Source of the DNA: Verrucomicrobia subdivision 3 bacterium UBA693
Lineage (GTDB): Bacteria > Verrucomicrobiota > Verrucomicrobiia > Limisphaerales > UBA8199
DNA: 64,000 bases
Assembly: GCA_002298785.1 (NCBI GenBank)
Contig: DBMR01000117.1
Location: 43,084-107,083 of the forward strand
Reading direction: 5' to 3'
Below, one piece after another: positions 24,137 to 33,370 of this stretch. The position numbers and the translations under genes are program-made. Position 1 is the first letter of the stretch; each line of letters starts with the position of its first letter. The notes beneath the pieces were generated by a model. That model saw only the letters and a program-made list of their open reading frames with translations, did no database searches and had not been told where the DNA came from.

Positions 24137-26575
24137 TCAGTCCTTTAGCAGCCAGACTTCGCTGACGCGGGATTGCTGTCGCCAGTTGAGCTGCGATTCA
24201 TCCGTCGGCTTGTCAAAGGTCAACCGCAGCCTGCCCTCTTTTACCAGGTCTGCAGGCACCGGATATTCATTAATCTCGCCGACTTCTCTCCCGGTCACGA
24301 CTGGCGCCAGCAGTTGGCCATTGGCCCGGAGCAGTGACCAACCGAACCCGGTCAATCGAATCCGGTAAGCCGCTTTCGGATCGAGGTGAGGATACGCGAG
24401 CGCCAGCGGCCAATCCATGCTGGTTTGCCACGACAATCGTTTCCGGCTGTAACCATCTTCCCACCACCAATAAGTCGGGTTGGGATTCCGATCCATCACG
24501 GGATCGGTGTTGAGTCCCTCCCCGCGAACGACGTGCGGGGATTTTGCAATGTTGCCAACTTCATCATAGTAACTGCCAGCCCCTGGCGTTTCCCAACTCA
24601 CGATTTGATGCAAGGCCTGCAACTTTTCGGTTTCCCCGGGTAGTGCGCGAATGCGGGTAAATTGATCCTCGAGCCACCAGCGGTTGTTTAGCGGGTAATC
24701 CACAAAATCCAGAACCGCGCCGCGCTCGGAGCCGCTGGCATAGTAACGCTTCACACTGGTCTGAAGATTGATCGAACGATACAAGTCCGCACAGCGCTTT
24801 TCGATGTCCGCGCGCCACTCTGGATGTACCGGGCGCGATACGGCCCGCTGCAACACCGCCAGCGCGTCGTCCATTGCCTTGTCGGCTCCGCGCATCGAGG
24901 CAGCGGCCAGTGCGGCGTTGGCCTCGCGCTCGATCGCCCCCTCCAGGATGAGCCGGTGTCGCGTGTAGGCGTCGTAATAAGCGCGCAGCAGACAAAGCTG
25001 CCAGCGCCAGTTGCCACGCAATTCCGGCGCCTCCCGTTCCAACCGTTGCCAGAATGCCAGCGTCGCATCCACGCTGCCATTTTCCTCCAGCGATCCTTCC
25101 CAATTCCGCTCCAGTGCCAGAATTCCATCGGCAGCCCGCTCCGCAACAGCCCCGCCAAAAAAGCAGCTCGTGTATTCGAGCAAAATATCGCGAGACCCCA
25201 ACCCGGGCTCCCACCCCAACCGGCTCCAAACCGTTTTGTTCACGTCATCATGCACTCCGTCGGAGTAAGAAATGAACCCGCTCGTGTAAGGCCCGAAATA
25301 GTTCTGGATGAGTTTGAAAAACTGGGGCCGTGGATTGGCGGCCTCACGTCCGAGCGTCAACGCGAACGCCTGGTCCCACCAGGCCACGGGAAACTGGCAA
25401 CGAACGTTGTGCGTAAGATCGGGATAATCCCGCAAACCGTAGCGCTGCGGCAGGCGGGCCCTGGTTTCCGGGATCGGCGGGCTGCTCGGCCCGGCCACCA
25501 AACCGCCCAGCCAGTCCGGCAGCTTCGCGTCAATCCAGGCATGCACCGCCTCGACTTGCGGCGGCTCAAATCCCTGCATCGAAAGCCATACCCGGGCCCG
25601 GGGATGATACCGGGCGAGTATTTTTGCCAAATCCTCCAGGAACGGAATCACCAGGTCGGGTGCATTGTCTCCGGGATCGCCCCCGGGGAAAAACACCCCA
25701 TCCAACCGCGGGCAATCCCGGAACAAATCTTCATGCTCCTGCAGCAAGGCGGCGCGTTTGGCGGCATCTTTGAGATCAAAGGTGGCGGGTGACCAAATCC
25801 AATAATCCAGATCATAACGTGCGCAGATTTCGCTCAAGCGCCGGTTCATCACCGGGCGCGGGATCGGCATGACCGGACTTTTTCGTTCGTCCTGAAAGGG
25901 AATACCTTCGATGCTGTTCGCCCCAAACAAGACCAGCTCCCGGATATATTGTTCAAATTGCTTATCATCCCAGCCATCATAGGAGTTCGCGGTGTGGCGA
26001 TAGCCCAGTTGATGACCACGGATGCGCTGGACCGGGGCGGTGGCAAGATCTAAACCCCGGGCGATCAACGCCGATCGTTTACCCCAACTGAAGGACCGCA
26101 GAAACTGCCCCACGCCGAATAGCGCTCCGCGCGCGTCAGCGCCCTGAATCCATACCACTTCCCCCGAGGACGTCGTTTCGTCGACCTTGAGCCGATAACC
26201 CTCCGGCCGCTGCTCCGGCAAATCCTGCCCGGGTCTGGGCTTAAGAAACCTGGGCCACGCCTCAGGTGTCGCACCAGAAGTAATCGCGATTACCACGCCT
26301 CTTTTCGGCCAGCGCTCGGTTATCGGCCAATTCAGCCCCGTGCGCGCCTTGACTTCCTCCGCCAACACGCGTGCCGCTGTCTGTTCCGCCGGAGGCAACG
26401 GACCGGGGCGTACCACGATGGTCGCATGGGTCAAATCCAGGGGCGCGGCGATCGCGGATACTGCCACCAAACAGAACAGGCCGGCAATCGCCAGGCATCT
26501 GCACAGCATTTGCCCAAAAATAGTCGATCGTGGATCCATGCCCTCATCTGTGGTTGGAATCCTCTCCATTAGCAA
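24137..26575 (-). CDS. Exported glycoside-hydrolase-like protein (GH67/GH20-type N-terminal domain)
   Basis: 812 aa; a shorter start at ATG 26539 is possible, and the signal peptide is MLCRCLAIAGLFCLVAVSAIA in either case. The N-terminal domain resembles the alpha-glucuronidase/hexosaminidase domain 2: IVVRPGPLPPAEQTAARVLAEEVKARTG, later GALFGVGQFLRSF. The central part is barrel-like (RIRGHQLGYRHTANSYDGW, LVLFGANSIEGIPF, DYWIWSPATFDL, GVFFPGGDPGDN), and the C-terminal part includes YYDAYTRHRLILEGA. A strand-rich end follows. Catalytic residues cannot be assigned with certainty; the Asp pair in FPGGDPGDN and the Glu of SIEGIPF are candidates. It faces the sugar ABC operon and may supply its substrate. 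Confidence 0.75.
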   Translation of the reverse strand: MLMERIPTTDEGMDPRSTIFGQMLCRCLAIAGLFCLVAVSAIAAPLDLTHATIVVRPGPLPPAEQTAARVLAEEVKARTGLNWPITERWPKRGVVIAITSGATPEAWPRFLKPRPGQDLPEQRPEGYRLKVDETTSSGEVVWIQGADARGALFGVGQFLRSFSWGKRSALIARGLDLATAPVQRIRGHQLGYRHTANSYDGWDDKQFEQYIRELVLFGANSIEGIPFQDERKSPVMPIPRPVMNRRLSEICARYDLDYWIWSPATFDLKDAAKRAALLQEHEDLFRDCPRLDGVFFPGGDPGDNAPDLVIPFLEDLAKILARYHPRARVWLSMQGFEPPQVEAVHAWIDAKLPDWLGGLVAGPSSPPIPETRARLPQRYGLRDYPDLTHNVRCQFPVAWWDQAFALTLGREAANPRPQFFKLIQNYFGPYTSGFISYSDGVHDDVNKTVWSRLGWEPGLGSRDILLEYTSCFFGGAVAERAADGILALERNWEGSLEENGSVDATLAFWQRLEREAPELRGNWRWQLCLLRAYYDAYTRHRLILEGAIEREANAALAAASMRGADKAMDDALAVLQRAVSRPVHPEWRADIEKRCADLYRSINLQTSVKRYYASGSERGAVLDFVDYPLNNRWWLEDQFTRIRALPGETEKLQALHQIVSWETPGAGSYYDEVGNIAKSPHVVRGEGLNTDPVMDRNPNPTYWWWEDGYSRKRLSWQTSMDWPLALAYPHLDPKAAYRIRLTGFGWSLLRANGQLLAPVVTGREVGEINEYPVPADLVKEGRLRLTFDKPTDESQLNWRQQSRVSEVWLLKD

Positions 26576-26589
26576 GGGAAAAACTGGAC

Positions 26590-26625
26590 AAAAAGCCCCT
26601 CGTCCCGACCGAGCGGAACGAGGGG
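26590..26625 (-). terminator. Rho-independent terminator of the outer-membrane protein gene
   Basis: On the minus strand, CCCCTCGT (26625-26618) pairs with ACGAGGGG (26603-26596), with a 14-base loop between, followed by CTTTTT. It lies 52 bases beyond the stop of the barrel gene at 26677. Confidence 0.8.
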
Positions 26626-26676
26626 TGAAATCTGGAACTGCGTCCGCCCATAAAGCGGACAGTCAGCGGGCGTTGG

Positions 26677-27558
26677 TTACAGGCGCTTGGTAATCGTCAA
26701 AGTGATGCGCTCGCCTTCGGGACGGTCCCGCGCCGCCAGTTCGAAACTGCAGCGCAGCGAGGTAAACAAAGCCCACTTCGCCCAGAAAACGCTGATTTCC
26801 GGGCCGACGCCGATCACGCGGTCGAGCATGTTGGAAGCGCCGTCGCCACTGTCATGCGTGGTTTGTTGCTGATAATATCCAATGCAACCGACGTCGATCC
26901 CTTTGGAGATTGACTTGCTCAAGCCCCACTCCACGGTCAGGGCCTGGCCCGGGGTAATGTGGGTGTCCCGCTGTTCCTGGAGGAACTCATAACGGCTCAG
27001 AAGCGACAGCGCCCAGCTCCGGCTCTTGTCGATATACCACGTGCCGCCCAGCGTCAGCATTTCCGACCAGCATCCCTTCGCGATCATATCCGGTCGATCG
27101 GGACTGAAATCTCCCGTCGGCGCCCACACTGCGGCGCCCACGGAAATGTCGAACTGACCCACGTTCCAGGAGAGCAGCAGCGGCTCAAATTCCACGTCCC
27201 CCAGCCCAAAAAAGTGGCGCTGGTCGCCGTTCACTTTCCAATCCATGTAACCAAACGGCACGATCAAATCCAGACCGTAGCTGGCGCCGAAAATCTTCTT
27301 GTCGGTCATCCAGACCAGGCGGGGCGCGTTAATGTAGGCGTTGATGTCGAATTCCACCGGGGCATCGTTGAAACGATCGGCCGTGTAGTAAAAGTTGTAA
27401 TCCCGGACGTACAGCCCCGGCGGCGGCAAGGAGGCACCTTTGATACCTTCAGCCCCGGCGGGATAATGCCCGGCGGTGATGGTCTGGGCTTGCACTGTGC
27501 CGGCGAGCGTCACGCCCGCGGCCAGCAGGCCGCCCAGAATCAGTTGAGAGTTCTTCAT
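26677..27558 (-). CDS. Outer-membrane beta-barrel of the SphA/MetA phenol-degradation family
   Basis: 293 aa with a signal peptide (MKNSQLILGGLLAAGVTLAGTVQA). The mature chain is composed of alternating amphipathic strands rich in aromatic residues: YVRDYNFYYTADRFND, GLDLIVPFGYMDWKVNG, FFGLGDVEFEPLLLSWN, VGAAVWAPTGDFSPDRP, GVGPEISVFWAKWALFTSL. It ends with a short strand (RITLTITKRL). The pattern fits PF13557-type putative transporters of hydrophobic compounds. A terminator follows at 26590-26625. Real substrate unknown. Confidence 0.8.
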   Translation of the reverse strand: MKNSQLILGGLLAAGVTLAGTVQAQTITAGHYPAGAEGIKGASLPPPGLYVRDYNFYYTADRFNDAPVEFDINAYINAPRLVWMTDKKIFGASYGLDLIVPFGYMDWKVNGDQRHFFGLGDVEFEPLLLSWNVGQFDISVGAAVWAPTGDFSPDRPDMIAKGCWSEMLTLGGTWYIDKSRSWALSLLSRYEFLQEQRDTHITPGQALTVEWGLSKSISKGIDVGCIGYYQQQTTHDSGDGASNMLDRVIGVGPEISVFWAKWALFTSLRCSFELAARDRPEGERITLTITKRL

Positions 27559-27586
27559 GATGATGACTTAGTTGTTGTGGTTGAGG

Positions 27587-28888
27587 TTAAACGTCTGTGA
27601 GCTTTCCGGTCAGGTAAGTTTCGTAAGCGCTGAGGTCGAGCAGGCCGTGCCCGGACAAATTGAAGAGCAGCACCTTCTTCTGCCCGTGCTCGCGAGCCTT
27701 GATGGCCTCGTCCACCACCGCCGCGATGGCGTGGGCGGACTCCGGCGCCGGCACAATGCCTTCAGACTGCGCGAACAGGGTAGCCGCTTCAAACACCTTG
27801 GTTTGATGATAAGCCTCCGCTTCGATCAACCCCAATTTTAGCGCGTGGCTGACCATCGGTGACATGCCGTGATAGCGCAGGCCACCGGCATGGATGGCCG
27901 GGGGCATGAACTGGTGGCCCAGCGTATACATCATCATCAGCGGCGTCGTCTCGGCCGTATCTCCGAAATCATATTTCAGCTCCCCTTTCGTCAACGACGG
28001 ACAAGCGGATGGTTCCACACCAACGATCCGGTATTTCTTGCCTTCTTTGATCTTCTTGCGGATAAACGGGAAGGTCAACCCGGCAAAATTGCTCCCGCCC
28101 CCGCAGCAGCCAAAGATCACGTCCGGTTCTTCACCGGCCATTTCCATCTGCTTGATGGTCTCCTCGCCGATCACGGTTTGATGCAGGCAGACATGGTTCA
28201 ACACGCTGCCCAGAGAATACTTGGTGTTCGGATGCGTGACGGTGTCCTCGATGGCTTCGCTGATGGCGATGCCCAAACTGCCGGGGCAATGAGGATCTTC
28301 GGCGAGGAGTTTCCGCCCGAACTGGGTCTGGTCGCTCGGGCTCGCATGCACGGTCGCCCCCCAGGTGTGCATCAGCATCCGGCGGTAAGGCTTGTGCTGG
28401 TAGCTGACTTTGACCATGTAAACGTTGCATTCCAGGCCAAAGAGCTTGCACGCCATACCCAGCGAGGAGCCCCATTGTCCGGCCCCGGTCTCGGTGGCCA
28501 GTCGTTTCGTGCCCGCTTCCTTGTTGAAGAACGCCTGGGGCACGGAGGTATTAACTTTGTGGCTTCCAGCCGGGCTCACGCCCTCGTACTTATAGTAAAT
28601 GTGCGCCGGGCTCTTTAGCGCGCGCTCGAGACGCACCGCTCGCAGCAGCGGCGTCGGCCGCCACAGCGCATAAATCTCCCGCACCGGCTCCGGGATCTCC
28701 ACCCAACGTTCCGACGACATCTCCTGTTGAATCAAGTTGTCCGGGAAAATCGCCTGCAACGCCTCCGGCGGCACCGGTTGCTTCGTGCCCGGATGCAGCG
28801 GCGGGGGCACCGGCTCCGGAAAATCCGTCAGCAGGTTATACCAGTTTTTCGGGATGTCGGACTGCGTCAAATCGAAACGTGTTTGCAT
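27587..28888 (-). CDS. trpB: Tryptophan synthase beta chain, TrpB2 type
   Basis: PLP-dependent enzyme joining indole and serine. 433 aa from ATG 28888 (MQTRFDLTQSD); ATG 28927 would add 13 residues. Length and motifs match TrpB2, not TrpB1. The N-terminus is long (about 70 residues). The PLP lysine sits in GSHKVNTSV. TETGAGQWGSSLGMACKLFGL follows, then CCGGGSNFAGL (phosphate loop), SACPSLTKGEL and the C-terminal LSGHGLLDLSAY. TrpB2 enzymes usually act without tight TrpA binding; no trpA, trpC or trpF is in the window. Physiologically, indole salvage is a common inference. Confidence 0.93.
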   Translation of the reverse strand: MQTRFDLTQSDIPKNWYNLLTDFPEPVPPPLHPGTKQPVPPEALQAIFPDNLIQQEMSSERWVEIPEPVREIYALWRPTPLLRAVRLERALKSPAHIYYKYEGVSPAGSHKVNTSVPQAFFNKEAGTKRLATETGAGQWGSSLGMACKLFGLECNVYMVKVSYQHKPYRRMLMHTWGATVHASPSDQTQFGRKLLAEDPHCPGSLGIAISEAIEDTVTHPNTKYSLGSVLNHVCLHQTVIGEETIKQMEMAGEEPDVIFGCCGGGSNFAGLTFPFIRKKIKEGKKYRIVGVEPSACPSLTKGELKYDFGDTAETTPLMMMYTLGHQFMPPAIHAGGLRYHGMSPMVSHALKLGLIEAEAYHQTKVFEAATLFAQSEGIVPAPESAHAIAAVVDEAIKAREHGQKKVLLFNLSGHGLLDLSAYETYLTGKLTDV

Positions 28889-28948
28889 GTGGCAGAAATT
28901 CTCGTTTGTTCTTAAGACTGCGGACATTAATAGGCAGGTAGGGCTCCA

Positions 28949-31057
28949 TTAGTCACGCAAAACTTTTCCCGCACCGCTCCGCCCGCCCTGCGGCGCGCCT
29001 CGTTCCCCCAACGCCCGTTGCGCATCAACATATCCGGGCCGAAGTCGCAATGCTTCCCGCAAATGGCGGGTGGCTTCTTCGCGCCGATTCAACCGGCGCA
29101 GCGAAAGCCCAAGGTTGTAATGGGCTTCGGGATTGTCCGGGTTGAGTCGGATTGCCTCCTCGTAATGCCCCACGGCCTCTTGCACCTTCCCCTGCTCCAC
29201 CAGGACATTGGCCAGGTTATTCTGCGCCTGCGGGTCCTTCGGATTCAAACTCAGGCACACTTGATATTGCTCAATCGCTTCATCCAGTTTTTTCAATGCG
29301 GCCAGAGCATTGCCAAGGTTGGAATGGGCGCTGGCATAATTCCGTTTGCTCGCGATGGCGGTCCGGAAATAGCCCACCGCCTCTTCCAGCCGTCCCTGCA
29401 TCGCCAGCGCGATCCCCAGATTATTGTTGGCATCGGCGTGCTGCGCATTCTTCGCCAACACCAACCGGTATTGGGCGATGGCCTCGTCGACGCGGGATAA
29501 TTCAGAGAGCGAGTTGCCGTAGTTGTTCCGCACTTCCGGGTTGCCCGGCTCCGCTCGCAAGGCTTTTTCGTAATAGGGGATCGCCTCGGCGTGCCGTCTC
29601 TGGCCGGCTAACGCGTGACCCATATTGTTCAGCGCGTCCGCATATTGCGGATTGATGTCCAGCGATTTCTGATACTGCGCCATCGCCTCCGCAATCCGAC
29701 CCTGGCCGGAGTAGTAAAAGCCCAGGTTGTTGTAAGCGAGATAATTGTCGGGCGTCACCTGGACCGCGCGTAGGAACAAGGTCTCCGAGTTCCTCCATAC
29801 CCCCACCTGGGCGCGCCCCAACCCCGCACACACCAGAAGCACTAACCCTGCGAGCACGAACCCGGCACGCGGCGGGGCCTGGTTGCGCGCGAGCGCCTCT
29901 CCAGTTCCCCAAACGATCGCGACGAACAGCCCAATCATCGGCAGGTAAGTGTAACGGTCAGCCATTGATTGGATGCCCACCTGCACAATGCCCACCACCG
30001 GCACCAGCATGCCCAAAAACCAGCACCAACCCGCCAGAAACCACGGACGCTCCCGCCAACAATAAACCGCCCCGATTGATACCCCGATTACCACGGCGGC
30101 GGAAATAGTGACCGCCCAGACCGGCCAGTACCCCGGGTGCGGATAAAGCACGGCAAGGTCCAACGGCCAAACCATCTTGCCAAGATACCGAAGACAAGCG
30201 ACCACCGCGTTGCCCAGACGGGCCCCCAGCGCGAGGCTGATCGAAACCGCGCCGCCCTCTCGTTGCACCAAAAACGTGGCCACGCACGAGGCGGCGCTCA
30301 GGGCGATAAATGGCACCTTTTCCAGAAGCAACCACGGCGCCTGCCGTCTCCAGGTCGGGGTGGAGAAATCCAGCCGCCGCAACGGCCAAAAATCCAGTAA
30401 CAACAGTAAAAACGGCACCGTGACCAGCATCGGTTTGCTCATCAGGCCCAAAACAAAAGCCGCCAGGGCCGCAGCATACCAAACCGCCTTGGAGCCGCGC
30501 GACCCGGTGTCCCTTGTGTATTTCCAGTAGCTTAACAGGGTCAGGAAGAAGAAAGTGGCGCTCAGCACATCTTTGCGTTCGGAAATCCAGGCCACCGACT
30601 CGACGTGCAGCGGATGCAAAGCGAAGAGGCCTGTAACCACCAGCGAACGCCCCCGCGCCCCAGTGAATGCTCGCAGAGTCAGGAACAGGAGGACCGTGTT
30701 GAACAGGTGATAACCAAGGTTCACGAGGTGCGGGCCACCAGGGGACATCCCAAACCAGGTACAGTCCAACTGGTGTGTCAACCAAGTCACCGGATGCCAG
30801 TTGCTAACATGTCCGGTCGTAAAAGCCCAACGCAGGTTCTCCCAGGTCAGACCCGTGTTGACGTGGCTGTTGGCGGTGACGTAATCCGGGTCGTCGTAAT
30901 TGACGAACTCATGGTGATACCCCGGGGCATACATCCAGACGGTCGCCAGCAGTATCAAGCCCAGCCACAAAGCCAAGCGAACCGGCGGATTTGCCGCCGG
31001 CAGTGCCGCGGCTTCGCCGGCAGGCTGCTTGCGTTTGGCGCTTTGACCCCGAGCCAT
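28949..31057 (-). CDS. TMTC-like integral membrane protein with C-terminal TPR repeats
   Basis: 702 aa. Residues about 28-400 carry ten or more membrane segments; NYDDPDYVTANSHVNTGLTWENLRWAF, SNWHPVTWLTHQLDCTWFG and FALHPLHVESVAWISERKDVLS are characteristic of the GT-C-like TMTC/DUF1736 family. The acidic DD after strand 1 and HP motifs are those of GT-C glycosyltransferases. Residues about 420-690 are seven or so TPRs (for example AYNNLGFYYSGQGRIAEAMAQYQKSLDINPQYADAL). In animals such proteins O-mannosylate; bacterial roles are unproven. Confidence 0.88.
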   Translation of the reverse strand: MARGQSAKRKQPAGEAAALPAANPPVRLALWLGLILLATVWMYAPGYHHEFVNYDDPDYVTANSHVNTGLTWENLRWAFTTGHVSNWHPVTWLTHQLDCTWFGMSPGGPHLVNLGYHLFNTVLLFLTLRAFTGARGRSLVVTGLFALHPLHVESVAWISERKDVLSATFFFLTLLSYWKYTRDTGSRGSKAVWYAAALAAFVLGLMSKPMLVTVPFLLLLLDFWPLRRLDFSTPTWRRQAPWLLLEKVPFIALSAASCVATFLVQREGGAVSISLALGARLGNAVVACLRYLGKMVWPLDLAVLYPHPGYWPVWAVTISAAVVIGVSIGAVYCWRERPWFLAGWCWFLGMLVPVVGIVQVGIQSMADRYTYLPMIGLFVAIVWGTGEALARNQAPPRAGFVLAGLVLLVCAGLGRAQVGVWRNSETLFLRAVQVTPDNYLAYNNLGFYYSGQGRIAEAMAQYQKSLDINPQYADALNNMGHALAGQRRHAEAIPYYEKALRAEPGNPEVRNNYGNSLSELSRVDEAIAQYRLVLAKNAQHADANNNLGIALAMQGRLEEAVGYFRTAIASKRNYASAHSNLGNALAALKKLDEAIEQYQVCLSLNPKDPQAQNNLANVLVEQGKVQEAVGHYEEAIRLNPDNPEAHYNLGLSLRRLNRREEATRHLREALRLRPGYVDAQRALGERGAPQGGRSGAGKVLRD

Positions 31058-31091
31058 TGCCCGGCAGTCTGCCAGCCCCGGCTTCTTTTCG

Positions 31092-32663
31092 CTACGGAGT
31101 TTTTTGAGCTTCCGTCCGATAGCTCGCCACTACCCATTCGCTCAAGGCCTGGTCTGGATGCTCGACGGCAGCGGCATCCAGCAGAAACTCCGTTCGGCCC
31201 GAATTCTGGGCGATTAACTTCAGCCCAAAATGGAAATCTTTAAACCGTTTCGCGCAAAGGTCCCGCACCGACTCCCCCCGGTTCAGCCCCTCGCTGACCA
31301 GCCAATCCGCCGCGGCGTCGCTGAAGACGATTTTCATCCCGTGATTTTCCTGAAAGCGCCGCGCAAACTCCTCGACCAGGCCCCGCGCGATCAAACGCTC
31401 TTCCCGGCGTGGATCGCCCAACAATCGTTGCAGTTCTGCAGCGGGATGGTCCACCGCCTCCCGCGTTACCACAAACCGCCGCACATTCGACGAAGGCAGC
31501 TCGAACTTGATGTCGCGAAACACCCGCTCACATACCGTCATCAAGCCGCGCGCCCCGGTTTGTTCCTCCGCCGCCTTCGCCGCAATCCGGCGCAGACCTT
31601 CATCGGAAAACAGCACCTCGATGCCATAAGCGGAAAAATCCTGCTCATACTGACGAATGATGCTCCCCTCGGAACTCTTGAGGATTTCAAAAAGGTCCTC
31701 AACCTGCAGCGACTGGCACACCACACGCACGGGCAGCCGCCCGATGAATTCCGGCTCAAATCCGAACTCAATGAAATCCTTCGTTTGCGCCTCGGCCAGC
31801 AATTGTTCCGTGGCGGCCGGGTGCGACTCCCGCGAAGCGAACCCAATCGACGCCTCGCGCAGTCGCTTGCGCACGATCGCCTCCAACCCGCCAAACGCCC
31901 CGCTTACGATGAACAAGATGTGTTTGGTGTTGATGGTGCTCGGGCTCTTCCGCCCGCGTTGGGTAAAGTCCATCATCGCCTGGATCTGGCCCGCGATATC
32001 ATTAGTCGAACGCGCTGGCACCTCGGTTTCTTCCATCAATTTCAACAGGTTCGTCTGCACCCCCCGCCCGCTCACATCCCGGCCGGTCAGATTGTTCGCC
32101 GCGGCGATCTTGTCGATCTCGTCGATGTAAATGATGCCATACTGGGCGCGGGTCACATCACCATCGGCCAGTTTCAATAAATCCCGCACCATGTCTTCAA
32201 CGTCCGCCCCGACATAGCCGGTCTCCGAGAACTTCGTTGCGTCGGCTTTGGCGAAGGGCACGCCAATCAAATCCGCCGCCTTGCGAATCAGGAAGGTTTT
32301 GCCCACCCCGGTTGGCCCGACCAGGATGATGTTCTGCTTGGCATAATTGGGACATTCGCGGCCCTCGAGCGCTAGTCGCACATGATGGTAATGGTCGCAC
32401 AAAGCCACGCTCAGAACCTTCTTGGCGTCCTCCTGCTTGATAACGAAACGATCTAGATACTGCTTTACCTCTTTGGGCTTATACTTGAATTCGAATGCCT
32501 TGGGGTCGTGACCCGCCGCGGTTGCCTGGCCTTGCGCCGCCTGGGTCTCTCCAGTGGCAAAGGCCGAACCGCTTTCGGCATTCATGCGCTGCCGCAGCAG
32601 TTCCGTGATGTGCCGTTGAAATTCCTCGGGTGACGGCGGCCCGCTAAAAATCGCGTTGGTCAT
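31092..32663 (-). CDS. clpX: ClpX-like AAA+ unfoldase, variant without zinc domain and with C-terminal extension
   Basis: 523 aa. A poorly structured 60-residue N-terminus replaces the ClpX zinc-binding domain. The AAA+ core is complete: Walker A GPTGVGKT (about 114-121), pore loop GYVG (about 148), Walker B IIYIDEIDK (about 178-186), IGF loop SIGFASR (about 271-277, ClpP contact in classical ClpX), and FIGRLPV. After the usual C-domain (GIEVLFSDEGLRRIAAKAA to VTREAVDHP, about 342-405), a second copy-like unit follows (MKIVFSDAAADWLV to LDAAAVEHP, about 435-500). No clpP is adjacent. Divergent from the DUF4202 gene. Confidence 0.9.
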   Translation of the reverse strand: MTNAIFSGPPSPEEFQRHITELLRQRMNAESGSAFATGETQAAQGQATAAGHDPKAFEFKYKPKEVKQYLDRFVIKQEDAKKVLSVALCDHYHHVRLALEGRECPNYAKQNIILVGPTGVGKTFLIRKAADLIGVPFAKADATKFSETGYVGADVEDMVRDLLKLADGDVTRAQYGIIYIDEIDKIAAANNLTGRDVSGRGVQTNLLKLMEETEVPARSTNDIAGQIQAMMDFTQRGRKSPSTINTKHILFIVSGAFGGLEAIVRKRLREASIGFASRESHPAATEQLLAEAQTKDFIEFGFEPEFIGRLPVRVVCQSLQVEDLFEILKSSEGSIIRQYEQDFSAYGIEVLFSDEGLRRIAAKAAEEQTGARGLMTVCERVFRDIKFELPSSNVRRFVVTREAVDHPAAELQRLLGDPRREERLIARGLVEEFARRFQENHGMKIVFSDAAADWLVSEGLNRGESVRDLCAKRFKDFHFGLKLIAQNSGRTEFLLDAAAVEHPDQALSEWVVASYRTEAQKTP

Positions 32664-32736
32664 ATGTCTCGCGTCCGCCCATCCATGGTGTCAGAACGCC
32701 CTTGAAAGCATACGACACCTTTGCGATAAAACAATC

Positions 32737-33357
32737 GTGTCCAGCAAAGAGAATTCCTCTGTCCGACCGTTGTCACCCCGTTACGCGGAGGCGATCCGCC
32801 GTTTGGATGCGGAGCATGAGAAGGATCCGAATCGGCTGCCGTTAGAGGGTCAGTCCTGCCCGCACGAACTGGCATATGCCCGGTGGCTCACCGAATGGGT
32901 GCTGCGCCTGCAGCCGGAGGCGTCGGAGGAATTACTGCTGGCGGCCCGCGCGCAGCACCTGCGCCGCTGGGAAATTCCCCGAGACAGCTTTCCCCGAACG
33001 CGGCCGGGTTACTTGCAGTGGCGCGAGAAGCTCAAACGGCTCCACGCGCAGGCAGCAGGAGAGATTTTGTTATCCGTCGGCTATCCCGAGGTCACCATCA
33101 ACCGCGTGCAAGAGCTCATCCTGAAGAAGAACATCACGACTGATCTCGAAGGCCGCACGCTCGAAGATGCCTTGTGCCTGGTTTTCCTGGAACGTCAGCT
33201 GGCTGAGCTTTCGAGCAAGACGGATCCCGAGACCATGATCAACGCCTTGCGTAAAGCGTGGGGCAAAATGAGCACCGCCGGACAACAGGCCGCGCTTCGA
33301 CTCAAATTCTCGCCGGAACAAAAGGCGCTTTTGGACCGCGCCTTAAGTCCGGCTTGA
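32737..33357 (+). CDS. DUF4202 protein
   Basis: 206 aa from GTG 32737; the frame is open from 32656, but that would run into the divergent clpX start. Family features are visible: SPRYAEAIRRLDAEHEKDPN at the N-terminus, then CPHELAYARWLTEWVLRL, AARAQHLRRWEIPRDSFP and GYLQWREKLKRLHA. The His/Asp-rich helices suggest an HD-like metal site, but I cannot prove it. EDALCLVFLERQL follows near the C-terminus. The function of DUF4202 is not known to me. Confidence 0.8.
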   Translation: MSSKENSSVRPLSPRYAEAIRRLDAEHEKDPNRLPLEGQSCPHELAYARWLTEWVLRLQPEASEELLLAARAQHLRRWEIPRDSFPRTRPGYLQWREKLKRLHAQAAGEILLSVGYPEVTINRVQELILKKNITTDLEGRTLEDALCLVFLERQLAELSSKTDPETMINALRKAWGKMSTAGQQAALRLKFSPEQKALLDRALSPA

Positions 33358-33370
33358 TCGCTCCGCTGCC

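Noticed and set aside
24824..25792. 322-codon open frame on the plus strand
   Set aside because: Antisense to the GH67/GH20-like gene; no domain and Arg/Pro-rich composition.
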